From Ctenosaura bakeri (taxonomy: Eukaryota > Chordata > Lepidosauria > Squamata > Iguanidae): a DNA stretch of 64,000 bases. A program made the translations under genes and the position numbers. The stretch spans positions 248,001 through 312,000 of the forward strand of contig CAOLHI010000252.1 in the NCBI GenBank assembly GCA_948474755.1. Direction: 5' to 3'. Shown one piece after another: positions 44,556-55,044 of this stretch (within the stretch, counting starts at the first letter, position 1; every line of letters starts with the position of its first letter). A model generated the notes under the pieces. That model was not told where the DNA came from and ran no database searches. It saw only the letters and a list, made by a program, of their open reading frames with translations.

Positions 44556-45784
44556 TTCCTTTCCCCTTGCTCCTCTCTACCCCCCTTTTAAATACCCAAC
44601 CCATTCAATACCTCTAATTTTTAAAAGACCAGGCATACGTTATTGTAACTTAGCTACACATTTTGCCCAATTAGTACAATTGCACAAAAGTCTCTCTCAT
44701 AAATGCAAAAACTCTCATGACAACAACAACAAAAATTCACCCTTTTTGCAGAGAAGTGATTTTTTTTTTCAGTTTCTCATTCTTGCATGCAAAAAGAGAC
44801 AAGCAAAGATTTACACCACCAGTGTTAATAGAACATATATGTGTCATTAAAGAAGAGCCCATTGAAGGGTTACCTCATTATCTTGCTCAGCTATGGTTAA
44901 TTTATTTTTATCACTATCTTACTTAGTGGGTGGGGAGATACCTTGCAGGCTGGATTCTAAGCAGAGACAATGGTGATTAGAACTGATGGAAAAATGAGTA
45001 GGTAGCAAACCCACATTAACTTGTCTCTGTTTTCTATAATTACTTGCACATTTTTAAAAGATATTTCCGACCCACAAGGGAGTCTGTGAATTTATTGTCT
45101 TCCACCATCTAATAAGGCTGGCAGCCATGAGCATTCCCTATTTACTGATGTGACAGCAATTCATCTCTAGTGGTAAAAACATAGCTCTTTGAACTGGTTA
45201 AAAATATACACAAACACAGAGGTTTGGGCAAGTACAGCCTCCAAGCAGCAGAAACAGTAAATTACTCAAAGAAAACAAAACAGCCTGGGAAATAGCAGCA
45301 GAAATCTCTGTACATGGGGGAAACACTTTGTTCCCTGGAAGATGCACTGCACGGTGCAGCAAGAGAACTAGTGGTTCAACCTGGTCACAAGGAAGCAGCA
45401 CAGATAAGCTGATCAGCAAAGAAAAAACGCACAGCCCAAAGATGGTTGCGGGTATCCCAGGTTTCAATACCAGCCATGTTATCAAGGTTTCATTTAGTAC
45501 AGTCATGAAACAGAATGTTCACCCAATTGGTTGTAAACCCATGAATGCAATTACACACATCTTCTCAACCCCTTGGATTTCCCAACCGTTCATCTTCTAA
45601 ACTCACAGCTTAGTGAATCCTTTGCTGCCACGGCATCCAAATCCCTTCTAATAATTGTACTCAGTCGACTCCCTTGTTAGACTTTGCTCCTTCTTCTACC
45701 ATTCCTCCTAGGCTCTCCTTGTATTTGCCGAAGCAGTTTTTAGTTTATCTTCTCCTAACTTACTACCAACAAGAAGCAATCTTA
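44556..45784. other. No gene; possible regulatory stretch
   Basis: The part at about 44990-45190 ('tttctataattacttgcaca', 'ccatctaataaggctggcag') is repeat-free and motif-rich. No exon is supported. Confidence 0.3.
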
Positions 45785-46620
45785 ATCAAAGAATCATGGG
45801 CCCTTTCTGCTCTACCCTCCCAACCCACCATAGGGACAGGAGAAGGATGGGATTGCAATGATGCTTATGCGCAACATTGTTGTGGTCCTGTCCTCCTCCT
45901 GTCCCCAGGAGGCTTGACTGTGCTGCAAATCAATGGGTTCTCCCCCTTACTGACCAGCGATTGCGCCACCATCCTGCTGCGCACCTGCACTTACCTTCCC
46001 TGCAGACGCCCCGGGAGCGCAATAGCTATGCTTACTGCCCCAGTGCAGCCTGGGACAATAACTGGCTGTGCTGCAGCAGGAAGAGGCATGGCCACTGCAC
46101 TTCCTCGATCCCAGAGGCAGCTGGTGCACTCCTGTCATGCTCTCCTCCTGGCAGGGCTGATGCTGGGACCCACACCGGAGGTCTCTGCAACCAGGTAAGG
46201 TGTGAAAAGGGCCATAGTGTTGGAAAGAATCTCAAGGGCCATTTTGTCCAACCATTTGCCACACAGGAATCCACAGCTAAGCACCCCTGAGAGAGAGCCA
46301 TCCAAGCTTTGTTTAAACACTTCCAGTGAAGAAGGGTCCATCACCTTCCAAGACAGTTTCACTGTTGAACAGTCCTTACCATCAATAAATTCTTCCTATT
46401 ATTTAGGTGGAATCTCTTGTCATTTGAATCCACTGTGTCATCTCCTGTCCTTTGGAGCAGCAGAATACAAGTTTACCCCAACTTCTGTGTTACCTCCCTT
46501 TGGATATTAAAAGATAGTTGTGTTATCTTTCAAACTTCTCTCCTCCAATGTAAGTATACTCAGGTCCCTCAGCCATTCTAATATGGCTTGGTTTCCTAAA
46601 TGCATATATGCAAACTTTTT
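45785..46620 (-). mobile_element. CR1 LINE split by a GC-rich transposon
   Basis: The reversed CR1 start 'atcaaagaatcat' (45785-45797) is continued at 46214 by 'atagtgttggaaagaatctc', with 45799-46213 inserted between. The CR1 continues through 'ttatttaggtggaatctctt' to 'cctcagccattctaatatgg'. Confidence 0.85.
45799..46213. mobile_element. GC-rich short DNA transposon inserted in CR1
   Basis: 415 bp with ends GGCCCTTTCTGCTC and GTGTGAAAAGGGCC. The flanks ATG and ATA occupy the same three bases of the CR1 terminus (AATCATAGxGTTGG), giving a 3-bp target duplication with one later change. The interior is CpG-rich and related to the copy at 26489. Long open frames across it (up to about 170 codons) are not genes. 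Confidence 0.8.
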
Positions 46621-48596
46621 CAGAGCTGAAACCAGAACCAAAAGCAGATGAACAAACAAAAAACACACTCTGCATTTCACTCTGAGAAACACAAAGAGAA
46701 AGCTCACTGTTCCAGAGGCTGAGAAACTGCCTCTCTTGTTCTATTATACTGGATCATCCTTGTACCACAACACACCAAGATTATTCTTTGTTTTCTCTTT
46801 CAGTGATGCATCTAAGGTATTTCCTCCCCACCCACATCAGCATTAAGGAATGATTTTTGCTCATTTTGAACAGAAGAATGAAAAATTTCAGTTTCTCTCC
46901 TCAGGGGCACAAATGATTTTTTTTTCTTATATTGAGACTTTTTTGTGAAAATTTTGTTACCACAAAAAATAGTGTCTATCATTGAAATTGCAAAGTTTTG
47001 AAAAAAAAAAAAAATACTACAGTTTGCCAAATATGTTTTCTGAGCAAATGAATTTTTTTAACAAAAAAAGGGGGGGGTTCAAATTTTCAAAAACTCATTC
47101 ATAAATACAACGCCCCCCCTTTTCTATAATCTTTTGAGACATTATTTCTTGGTAGAAATAAGATTCGGGGAACCTGTTTACATCCCTACTGTTAAACATC
47201 TCTCAAATCAAGTACCCAGCTAGGGTCTGTCTAGCTAGGAATGCATCTTGCTCAAGTGTTACAAATCAATCTCTCCCTGCACAGAAGCTTTTAAATAATT
47301 TTAATAATCAAATCACTCATCCAACAGGGCTTAAATCTGAAGCTGCTTAATTTTTAGTAACCTCTCTCAAGTGCCTCCACTGAAATACTGCAACCATTGC
47401 TAGTCTCTGTCCTTCCAACTCCACTTGTCTTCTATCACTGCTATATCTGTCTTAAACCACGCAAACAAACTGCAGATATATTCTCCTTACTAACACTACT
47501 GCATCCACTGATCCATTAGCTGGATGGATTTTAGTTCTGATCTTTTTAAAATGTTTTGCCACTTTTCCCTCTTTTTATTAAGTTTTTGTTAGCTGCAGGA
47601 AGATCTGTCCACCTCCAGCCTTCGCCATTGATGAGTGCCTATATTCTTGACTACCAAGATAAAAGAATATTCTTAAAACATCCTTTGTAGAAGGGAATCT
47701 GAAAACTTTGGAGTAGCAAGAGATAAGTTGTCTGAGAAAGAGCAGAGGACTGGAAAAGTCCCTTCTGGAACAATGTACGGTTCCAATGGATAAGAATTCA
47801 TTGGATCTGAATTCATCTTGGAACAGCTGTTAGCTGTTTTCTTCAACATTTCTTTCCTGGTTGCCCTTATTTCTTTATTCCTTCCTCCCATACATGTGAA
47901 CACTCCCATACTCCTTCCATACTCAAATCTCCTCTGTTTGTTTTGATCCATGACCTGTCTATATTCTGAAATGTGGTTTTACTTCTGCTATACTTTCCAC
48001 ACTGCAATTCAGCAACTTTCAGCAACTACAGCTCCCAGTAGTTCCCTTCTTCAATTGTAACTGTGTCTACCTTCTTCCTTTACTCCTTATTCCCTAACAA
48101 TATATAGACTGATTTATACACTCACTAGGAAATCATACAATATGTAACTGAGTAATTTATATATTAGTCATTTCCTTACAGGATTGCAACCCATTTGCTA
48201 GGTATTCAGAATATTTCTTTAATTCTATAAATGGGTATCCTCATTTAAAAATTTTATATGAAATGTTTAACATTTCTCTTATTTTAATTTTTAATAAACT
48301 ATTCATATTACTCTTTCAAAACTTGTCTTTGGCTTCTTAATTGCTCCAATAATGAGTTGCCTGCTTTCAGTGACACTACAGTCCCCTACATGTGATTCAG
48401 ATGAACATATAAAGGACTGCACATATGTCTTTCAGAATATGAATTAAAATAAGAATCTAACCAAAAAAAAACCTGATAGATCAGGCTAACTACCTATCTA
48501 GACATGTTCTCTGCCTGTGGGAAACCCACAATCACAGCACAAACCCAAAAGACCTCCACAGTTTGCCCACAGCATCTGGAGTTCAATGATACAGAA
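46621..48596. other. No gene recognised
   Basis: AT-rich unique sequence. At 47062-47125 a run of A and G (aaaaaaaggggggg) and a run of C and T (ccccccctttt) form a small inverted pair. No exon is supported. Confidence 0.4.
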
Positions 48597-49140
48597 TTGT
48601 AGAATCATAGAGTTGGAAGAGACCACGGGGCCATCCAGTCCAACCCCATTCTGCCATGTAGGAAGACACAATTAAGGCACTCCCAACAGATAGCCATCCA
48701 GCCTCTCTTTGAAATCTCCAAAGAAAGAGACTCTACCACACTCTAAGACAGCATGTTCCACTGTTGAACTACTCTTACCTTCAGGAATTTTTTTCCTAAT
48801 GTTTAGGTGGAATCTCTTTTCCTGTAGTTTGAAGCCATTGTTCTATGTCCTAATTCTGGAGCAGCAGAAAACAAGTTTGCTCCATCCTCCATATGGCATC
48901 CCTTCACATATTTCAACATGGTTATCATGTCACATTTTTCTCTAGGCTAAGCATACCCAGTTCCCAGTTTCCAGGACTTTGACAATTTTGGTTGCTCTCC
49001 TCTGGACACCTTCCAGCTTGTCAATATCTTCCTGAACTGTGGTGCCCAGAACTGGACACAGTATTCCAGATGAACTCTGATCTCCAGCTGAGGTCTAACT
49101 AAATTAGCAGAAACAAGACTGTGGCACTGCCAAGTCTGAA
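48597..49140 (-). mobile_element. CR1 LINE, 3' portion
   Basis: A long, well-preserved reversed copy: 'atcatagagttggaagagac', 'gccatccagcctctctttga', 'ctggagcagcagaaaacaag', 'acaattttggttgctctcct' and 'gtgcccagaactggacacag'. Confidence 0.9.
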
Positions 49141-49926
49141 GGGGACATCCAATTGCTAGCCTCAACTAGAGTAGATCCACTGAATGAGGGGTCTTTAAAT
49201 AAGTGTTGACTTACCAATCAGCAGTAGATTCAATGGGCCCCATCTACTTAGGACTAGCAATTGGATTTAGCCCTGGATCTGGAAGTCCCTGCACCAGAAC
49301 CTTTTGTAAGATGGCCCTAGGCAAGCAGAACTTTTCTCACATTGCTGCTGTACCATTTTGTCAGCATGGCAGATGCTTTTCTTTCACAATTAGAAAGTTC
49401 ATGAGTATTCCCTAGTGCACCGCACCACAACAATTCCCACAAAGGCTAATAAGGAGGAGGAGGAGGAGGAGGAGTCTTCTGCTCAGAAAGCATCTAGTTC
49501 CATCAACCCTATCTCAAGATTTAGAAATATGGTTCATGCTAACCACCATTATTTTCACATCTTTGACAAGTGGCAGTATTTTTGCCTAGAATAAGAGGTA
49601 ATGGACACATTTTCAATCTTTGCTGTGCTCACACAAATCACTGTCAGCGTGAACGGTCGCTTTCTGAATGCTCCTCTATTTGCTTACATTACAGCCTGCA
49701 GTGTTTTCCTTCAGCCTGTCTCTCACCCCACCACTCATAAGCTGGAAAATTGCAGGTGTCTTATGTGCTAAGTTCTCAAAGAGGATGGGCAACTTTGGTG
49801 GATCCAGGGGTCCCCTGAGTGCCAAAAATAACCTCACCAAAAGCACAGCAGTTTACTTCTGACGTTGAAAAATAGGGAGAGCGGGGTTAAGTTAAACAGT
49901 TCAAGGAGAGGTATGTTACCTAACTA
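49141..49926. other. No gene; (GGA)n patch
   Basis: Unique sequence with a (GGA)n tract at 49454-49474. Confidence 0.4.
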
Positions 49927-50310
49927 CAGTCACCCTTACACATTCGCTAGGGTTAGGGGCACAAGACCCCTGTGAAAGTGAAAAAAACATGAATAAATCT
50001 AGGCCCCCCCAAACCATATTTAACACACAAAAAGTATGATCACCATATTCTACCCTCCGTGGATTCCTTTGGGGCACCAGGGTTCCTTCACAAGGCAGAA
50101 GTGGGGGGCTGGTGGGGATGACTGCCACCTCCGCTGCTGCCACACAACATTTTTAATAGGGGCTTACATGCTTTATTCGCAGCTTTTCAGTCTCAGGAGG
50201 CTTGCAGTCCCTATTAAAAGTGGCATAGGGAGGCAGCAGAGGTGATAGCAAATAATCTGTGAATAATCAAATCCGCAAAAGTGAAACCTGCAAATGTGGA
50301 GGGCTGACTA
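49927..50310 (-). mobile_element. Tigger/pogo-like 384-bp MITE
   Basis: Flanked by TA on both sides. It begins CAGTCACCCTTACACATTCG and ends with the inverted counterpart (CAAATGTGGAGGGCTGACTA). It matches 54660-55044 over its full length in the opposite orientation, sharing 'cgcagcttttcagtctcagg'-type text and 'aatcaaatccgcaaaagtga'. No transposase. The ends and TA target fit the pogo/Tigger group of Tc1/mariner. Confidence 0.85.
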
Positions 50311-51137
50311 TACCTATCTATAGCTTAAATATCTACCTAAAACTGAAATACTACTCCTAGAAGCTTCCAGGAGAAAATACTCACCCCCTCTTTTTTTATC
50401 AGAAGGGGCATCTCAAGAGGCTGGGGGGTGTGGCCCCACTTTCTACACCCTCACTCTAGATGCACTCCACTTGGAACAAAACTATTAGCAGAACAAGACT
50501 GTGGCACTGGCACATACTAGATAAAATAAAGAGGGACTTAAAAACTGTGATTATTTTTTTTAAATCCCAGCACGGTCATCATATCTGTCTCCTGATTTTC
50601 AGTGTCATTCCCCATCCATTTTACAGGCTAGGCTAAGAAGAGGGTTGCTGTTATTCTCAACCCCTGCCAAGCCTTAGGAAAGGTCTCCCCCCACCAACTA
50701 CAGTTTCCAAAAAACCTCAGCCAGGATGACCACTTGATAGCACTACGGGATTAGATGTACTCCCTGAGACACCAGCTTTCCAGAGGCAAGGAGCTTCCTT
50801 ATATGTGTGAAAAATATGGAAACAGGCAGTCTCCATAACCCCAAGATGATCTGAAATGAGAACAGCAGATCATATCACAGTTCTGTTTTTACAGCAGGAA
50901 CAGGAAAAATGTGGGCTGCAGGCTACAAAGGGCTGCGAAAGGCCAGTTTTAAAGTCCCCAGGTTCCCAACTGCCAGGTCAATTTTGGGAGGTAAGTTTTT
51001 TTTTAACTAAAAATGCCCAAGGGAGGAGCAATTTCCCACTCTGCCCCTCCCTTAAGTTGTTTTATATCTAAGAGTGGCCTTTATCGCTCAGGAAAAGCCT
51101 GAATTCTCTGTAGGAGCCAAGATTACTCAAGTGAGAT
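50311..51137. other. No gene recognised
   Basis: Unique sequence with a small fold-back-type remnant at 50686-50750 ('accaactacagtttccaaaa'). Confidence 0.35.
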
Positions 51138-51384
51138 AGTTGTGCCTTGGAAATATCATGAGAGCACATGGATCACTAAAAAACACAATGATGCTTAGCA
51201 AGGTAGAAGGCCTTAGGGAAAGAGAGAGAGTGCATTACAGGTGGATAGACTCAACCAAGAAAGCCATGGCCCTGAGTCTGCAAGACCAGAGCAGGTCTGG
51301 TGATAACAGGGTAACCGGGAGGTCTCTCATTCATAGGGTCACCGTAAGTTGTAGTTCACATGACGGCAATTGACAACAACAATT
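51138..51384 (+). mobile_element. RTE/BovB-like LINE, 3' end
   Basis: Reads 'ggaaatatcatgagagcaca', 'aggtagaaggccttagggaa' and 'gactcaaccaagaaagccat' from the C-terminal coding end, then the 3' end 'tcatagggtcaccgtaagtt' and 'ttgacaacaacaa'. The last part resembles the tails of both SINE families here, identifying the probable source of their mobilising machinery. Confidence 0.7.
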
Positions 51385-51605
51385 GATCAGGAATCAATTT
51401 ACTTCCTGGTTTTTTTAAAAAAAGACCTCTCCTAAACCTAAAAAAAAATGTGTGGGGAGTGCACACATTTGATGAAATCGACCAGCTGTGTTCCTTAGAG
51501 GGTGTGGGAGCATTTTCAGTTTTAAGAATTAAACACACATACACACACAACAGAGGTGGCATTCAGTCCTCCAAGCTCCCATGGTGATGGTGGGAGTCCT
51601 TAACC

Positions 51606-52120
51606 CAGGGCTTTCCAAATGGTGTGTCGTGACACATTAGTGTGTCACCTGAAGCGTGTAGGTGTGTCTCCTGAAGTGTGTAGGTGTGTCACCTTCCTGG
51701 GCTGAGAAAGACGCCCCTCACCTTAGCCATTCCTGCTGCCACTGCTCTTGCTGAGGTCTTTCCTTGCCAAGGGTGAAGGCAGCGGGCCAGGATCCGGTAG
51801 GAGGACTCCTTTCCCCACTGCCACCACCCTCCCCGGGTCTTTCCTTGGCAAGGGCAACAGCAACAGGTCAGGATCGGGTAGACAGGCTGCCTTTTCCGCT
51901 GCCGTCGCCCTCACCAGGGTCTTTCCTGGCAAGAGCAATGTCAGATGGCCAGGATTGGGGTAGGGGCTGCCTTTCTTCACCCTAGATACACCTCTGGGTA
52001 CCGCACATGTTTAGTTGGTTAGTTTAACTTCTGGTTTGCTAGAAAAACTGAATTACTGTGTCACAAAATGATGCATGTCTAAAAAGTGTGTCACCGATAT
52101 GAAAGGTTTGGAAAGCTCTG
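51606..52120. mobile_element. hAT-type non-autonomous transposon with perfect 8-bp duplication
   Basis: 515 bp, begins CAGGGCTTTCCAAATGGTGT and ends AGGTTTGGAAAGCTCTG (inverted). It is flanked by exact copies of CCTTAACC at 51598-51605 and 52121-52128. CAG...CTG ends and an 8-bp duplication define the hAT superfamily. The interior holds about three tandem units of 81-82 bp (51755, 51836, 51918 starts). No transposase frame. Confidence 0.9.
51755..51990 (+). repeat. Three tandem ~81-bp units inside the hAT element
   Basis: 'ggtctttcct' starts units at 51755, 51836 and 51918. Each is followed by 'ggcaag' or 'gccaag', then a 'ccaggat' or 'tcaggat' motif, then 'ctgcc'. GC-rich; on both strands it yields spurious Pro/Ala/Gly-rich frames. 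Confidence 0.75.
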
Positions 52121-52128
52121 CCTTAACC

Positions 52129-53103
52129 CCTGCCAATTGCCTACCTCTGCTCCATACCTTGGCTCAGGGCCTATGCCTCTTCTTTGTTCACTGTCATTGG
52201 CCTCTGCACCTCTCTCAGTTGCCCTAGTATTGCTTTCCGCTTCCGCATTATGTTATTGATATAAAAAGAACATAACTGCCAAGGCCAAAGCTTCTGTACG
52301 TGAGAGATGAGGGCCTTAGGTCAGTAAGTCTGGTGTGGGCTAGCTTGCCCCAAAATGTATTGAAGCGCTTTATGACTAGGATGGCAGCTGACCTACAGCA
52401 AAAAGAAATGATCACGTCAAAAAATGACAGATCGGGTCTGGATGAGGTTCATTTCCAACTGCAATTCTTCATCCCTTCCTGGAAATAATTTCACTGCATT
52501 TTGCTTTGCTGTCCCACTCCACATTCAACCTTTGACCAGTCTTGTGTACCAGCCAATGCCAAAAGCACAACGCTTCATAATTTATTTATTCTCTATTGAT
52601 AAAAAAAATCAAATGTAAAATAATTGACCCCAAAGAAATATGTTAATCAATGAATACGTATAAAGTTTGCATGCAGGCAGACGACTATTCTTTCTCTAAT
52701 ACCAACAACTGCAAGCATCTTCTGAAACACACACACACACACACACCTCTTTGAGCTACAGGAATATGACATTGGTAATCTTTTTCCACCATCCCTGTCC
52801 AAACTGTAATCCAGTGCTGCAGGGTGGAACCACAAGGATTGTCCCTTCTGTAATATGCAGTACAATAGATCCTAGGTGCAGGTTTCCCCAAAATATTAGT
52901 TTCTACTGGCATGGGGTAGGAAAAAAAATCACAGAAATGGAGGTCATAAAGGCACTGGGAGTTCTGAATCATTTTGGCATTCCCAATGAGAATAAAACCA
53001 TTCAACTGAAAGCTGAACTGTGAATCAATGCCTAGAAATAAACTCATATTTTTCTACAGGTCTACTCCAGTTGGGACTGCCAGTAGATTTCAGAGAGTAA
53101 AGT
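52129..53103. other. No gene; (CA)n tract
   Basis: Unique sequence with a (CA)n microsatellite at 52727-52746. Confidence 0.4.
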
Positions 53104-53330
53104 GTTGTTGTTGTTGTTGCTGCTGCTGCTGCTGCTGCTCTTCTATGCCTTCACATCATTTCTGACTTATGATAACCCTAAGATGAATCCATCATGGGGT
53201 TTTCTTGTCAGAATTTGTTCAAAGGGGGGTTGCCCATGTCTTCCTCTGAGGCTGAGAGAGTGTGATTTGCCCACGGTCATCCAGTAGGTTTCTATCACTA
53301 AGCAGGGATTTGAACCCTGGTCTCAAATTA
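53104..53330 (-). mobile_element. tRNA-derived SINE with CAG-expanded tail
   Basis: In reverse orientation: (GTT)n then (GCT)n at 53104-53139, followed by 'tatgccttcacatcatttct', 'catggggttttcttgtcaga', 'gaggctgagagagtgtgatt' and 'ggatttgaaccctggtctca'. On the element's own strand the tail is (CAG)n(CAA)n. Confidence 0.9.
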
Positions 53331-53650
53331 TTAGGTTAAAAGTGGATAGTATTATTATCCATTAATGAGAGGGTGGAGAGAGAACAAAACAGCAAAAGGA
53401 GGAAAATAATTCATTAGGTGCACAATTCTCATGAAAGTATCCATTCATGCTTCCCAAGACTGCTACCTGGAAAAAGCTCATCTCACCTCTGAGTTTTATC
53501 AAAGGAGAAAACATGCAGAAAAACATGCATGCATTTGAACAATGTGCACAGCCCAAAACATGTGTGTTTCAAAAATGTTAAAACACACACATTAAAGGGA
53601 AAATGCATAAAGAAATTTGTATGTTAAGATAAACATACATGGGGGGTGGT
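53331..53650. other. No gene recognised
   Basis: AT-rich unique sequence. Confidence 0.35.
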
Positions 53651-53849
53651 GTATGTGCCTTCAAGCTGCCTGTCGTCCTCATGAATTTCATAGGGTTTTC
53701 TTAGGCAAGGAATACTTAAGGGTGGTTTTGCCAGTTTCTTCCTCTAAAATATGGTATTCATTGGCAATCTCCCATCCTAGTACTAAGCAGGGCTGACTCT
53801 ACCAAGCTTCCAAGATCAGATGGGACCTGGTGCTTTTAGGATTTAGGCC
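53651..53849 (-). mobile_element. 5S-rRNA-derived SINE
   Basis: In reverse orientation: 'gtatgtgccttcaagctgcc' tail, 'gggttttcttaggcaaggaa' body, then 'tctcccatcctagtactaag' and 'cagggctgactctaccaagc', complementary to the 5S rRNA internal promoter. There is a short deletion near the tail. Confidence 0.9.
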
Positions 53850-54583
53850 ACAGAATAAACACATATTTTAGGAAAAATGTGAACACAAATATGCATGAAT
53901 TTCTGTACAGGAAGGGAAAAAAATCCACAGCCCAATGGAACAAGGATGGGACAATAATACCAGGGGGATTCTTGGGAAGGCAAAGAAAATATAACTGCCT
54001 GATTCCCAAGACACAGAAGCCATTTTATGTGTCAGCCCCAGCTATTCACAACCTATAGTTCTACTATTATGCCACTGGCAAAGACAGTGTCTCTGTTTCA
54101 GCTTCCACATTTCTCCTGTTAATATCTTGCTGTGTTTCAGAGAATTCATTTGAATTATATTTGCAGAAGGATTCATTGTTCATGTAAAGTCTTTTGTTAA
54201 ATTTGTCTTATTCCTTCAATCTCTCTCTCTCTCTCTCTTTTTTTTCCAGGCAGCCAGAAGAAGATCCTTTCCGTTGCTCCCTGAGATGTGTGAGGTCAGC
54301 CTGCCATCACATCTCTGCTTTTATCAGAAAGAATGTGTCTTTTGTCTTCTTTAATTGCTACTTACATTCCAGTGCACAATCATGGCAAAATACTCATTTC
54401 AGTCATTTTACTCTAGCTTGTGATACGTTCAAAGTCAGTCTCTTCCTTTAATTTTTAAAAAAAAAAAAAGGCTACAGACTAGTTCTTTTTGATGTGTGAA
54501 AAACCAGCTCAGCACAACACACACACACATACCCCAATGACCTCAGTGATCCAAAAATTTGTTCTCTGCAGAAAGAACATGAT
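53850..54583. other. No gene recognised
   Basis: A (CT)n run at 54221-54238 and A-runs at 54456-54470. A pyrimidine-rich tract followed by CAG at 54240-54250 looks like a plus-strand acceptor, but I find no matching exon. Confidence 0.35.
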
Positions 54584-54614
54584 CGTGTGTGTGTGTGCGT
54601 GCACGTGTGTGTGC

Positions 54615-54655
<41 letters not shown>

Positions 54656-54657
54656 TG
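54584..54657 (+). repeat. Compound (GT)n/(GC)-(GA)n microsatellite
   Basis: Alternating GT with GC steps (Z-DNA-prone) switching into (GA)n at about 54630. It ends 2 bp before the Tigger-like element starts. Confidence 0.95.
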
Positions 54658-54659
54658 TA

Positions 54660-55044
54660 CAGTCAGCCCTTCACGTTTGCAGGTTTCACTTCTGTGGATT
54701 TGATTATTCACGAATTATTTGCTGTCATCTCTGCTGCCTCCCTATGCTGTTTTTAAAAGTGACTGCAAGCCTTATGAGACTGAGAAACTGCGAATGAGAC
54801 TTGTGAGTCCCTCTTAAAAATGTTGTGGGGCAGCAGCGAAGGTGGCAATAAGCCCCCCCCCCACCTACTTCTGCCTTGTGAAGGAACCCTGATGCCTCAA
54901 AGAAATCCACAGTGGGTAGAATACGGTGATCATACTTTTTTGTGTGTTCAATATGATTTGGGAGGGCCTAGAGTTATTCATGGTTTTTCGACTTTCACAG
55001 GGGTCCTGTGCCCGTAACCCTAGTGAATGTGGAGGGGGGACATG
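54660..55044 (+). mobile_element. Tigger/pogo-like 385-bp MITE
   Basis: Preceded by TA and followed by TA. It begins CAGTCAGCCCTTCACGTTTG. The interior runs 'tgattattcacgaattattt', 'ctctgctgcctccctatgct' and 'ccgtaaccctagtgaatgtg'. It is the inverse of 49927-50310 at almost identical length. Confidence 0.85.

Noticed and set aside
45674..46290. Overlapping long open frames (174, 137 and 102 codons)
   Set aside because: They coincide with the GC-rich transposon inserted in a CR1. Several frames and both strands are open at once, as expected from low stop-codon density in GC-rich DNA.
3795..53330. CRISPR-like array suggested by many similar short segments
   Set aside because: The similar segments are dispersed SINE and CR1 copies, not regularly spaced direct repeats, and the genome is vertebrate.
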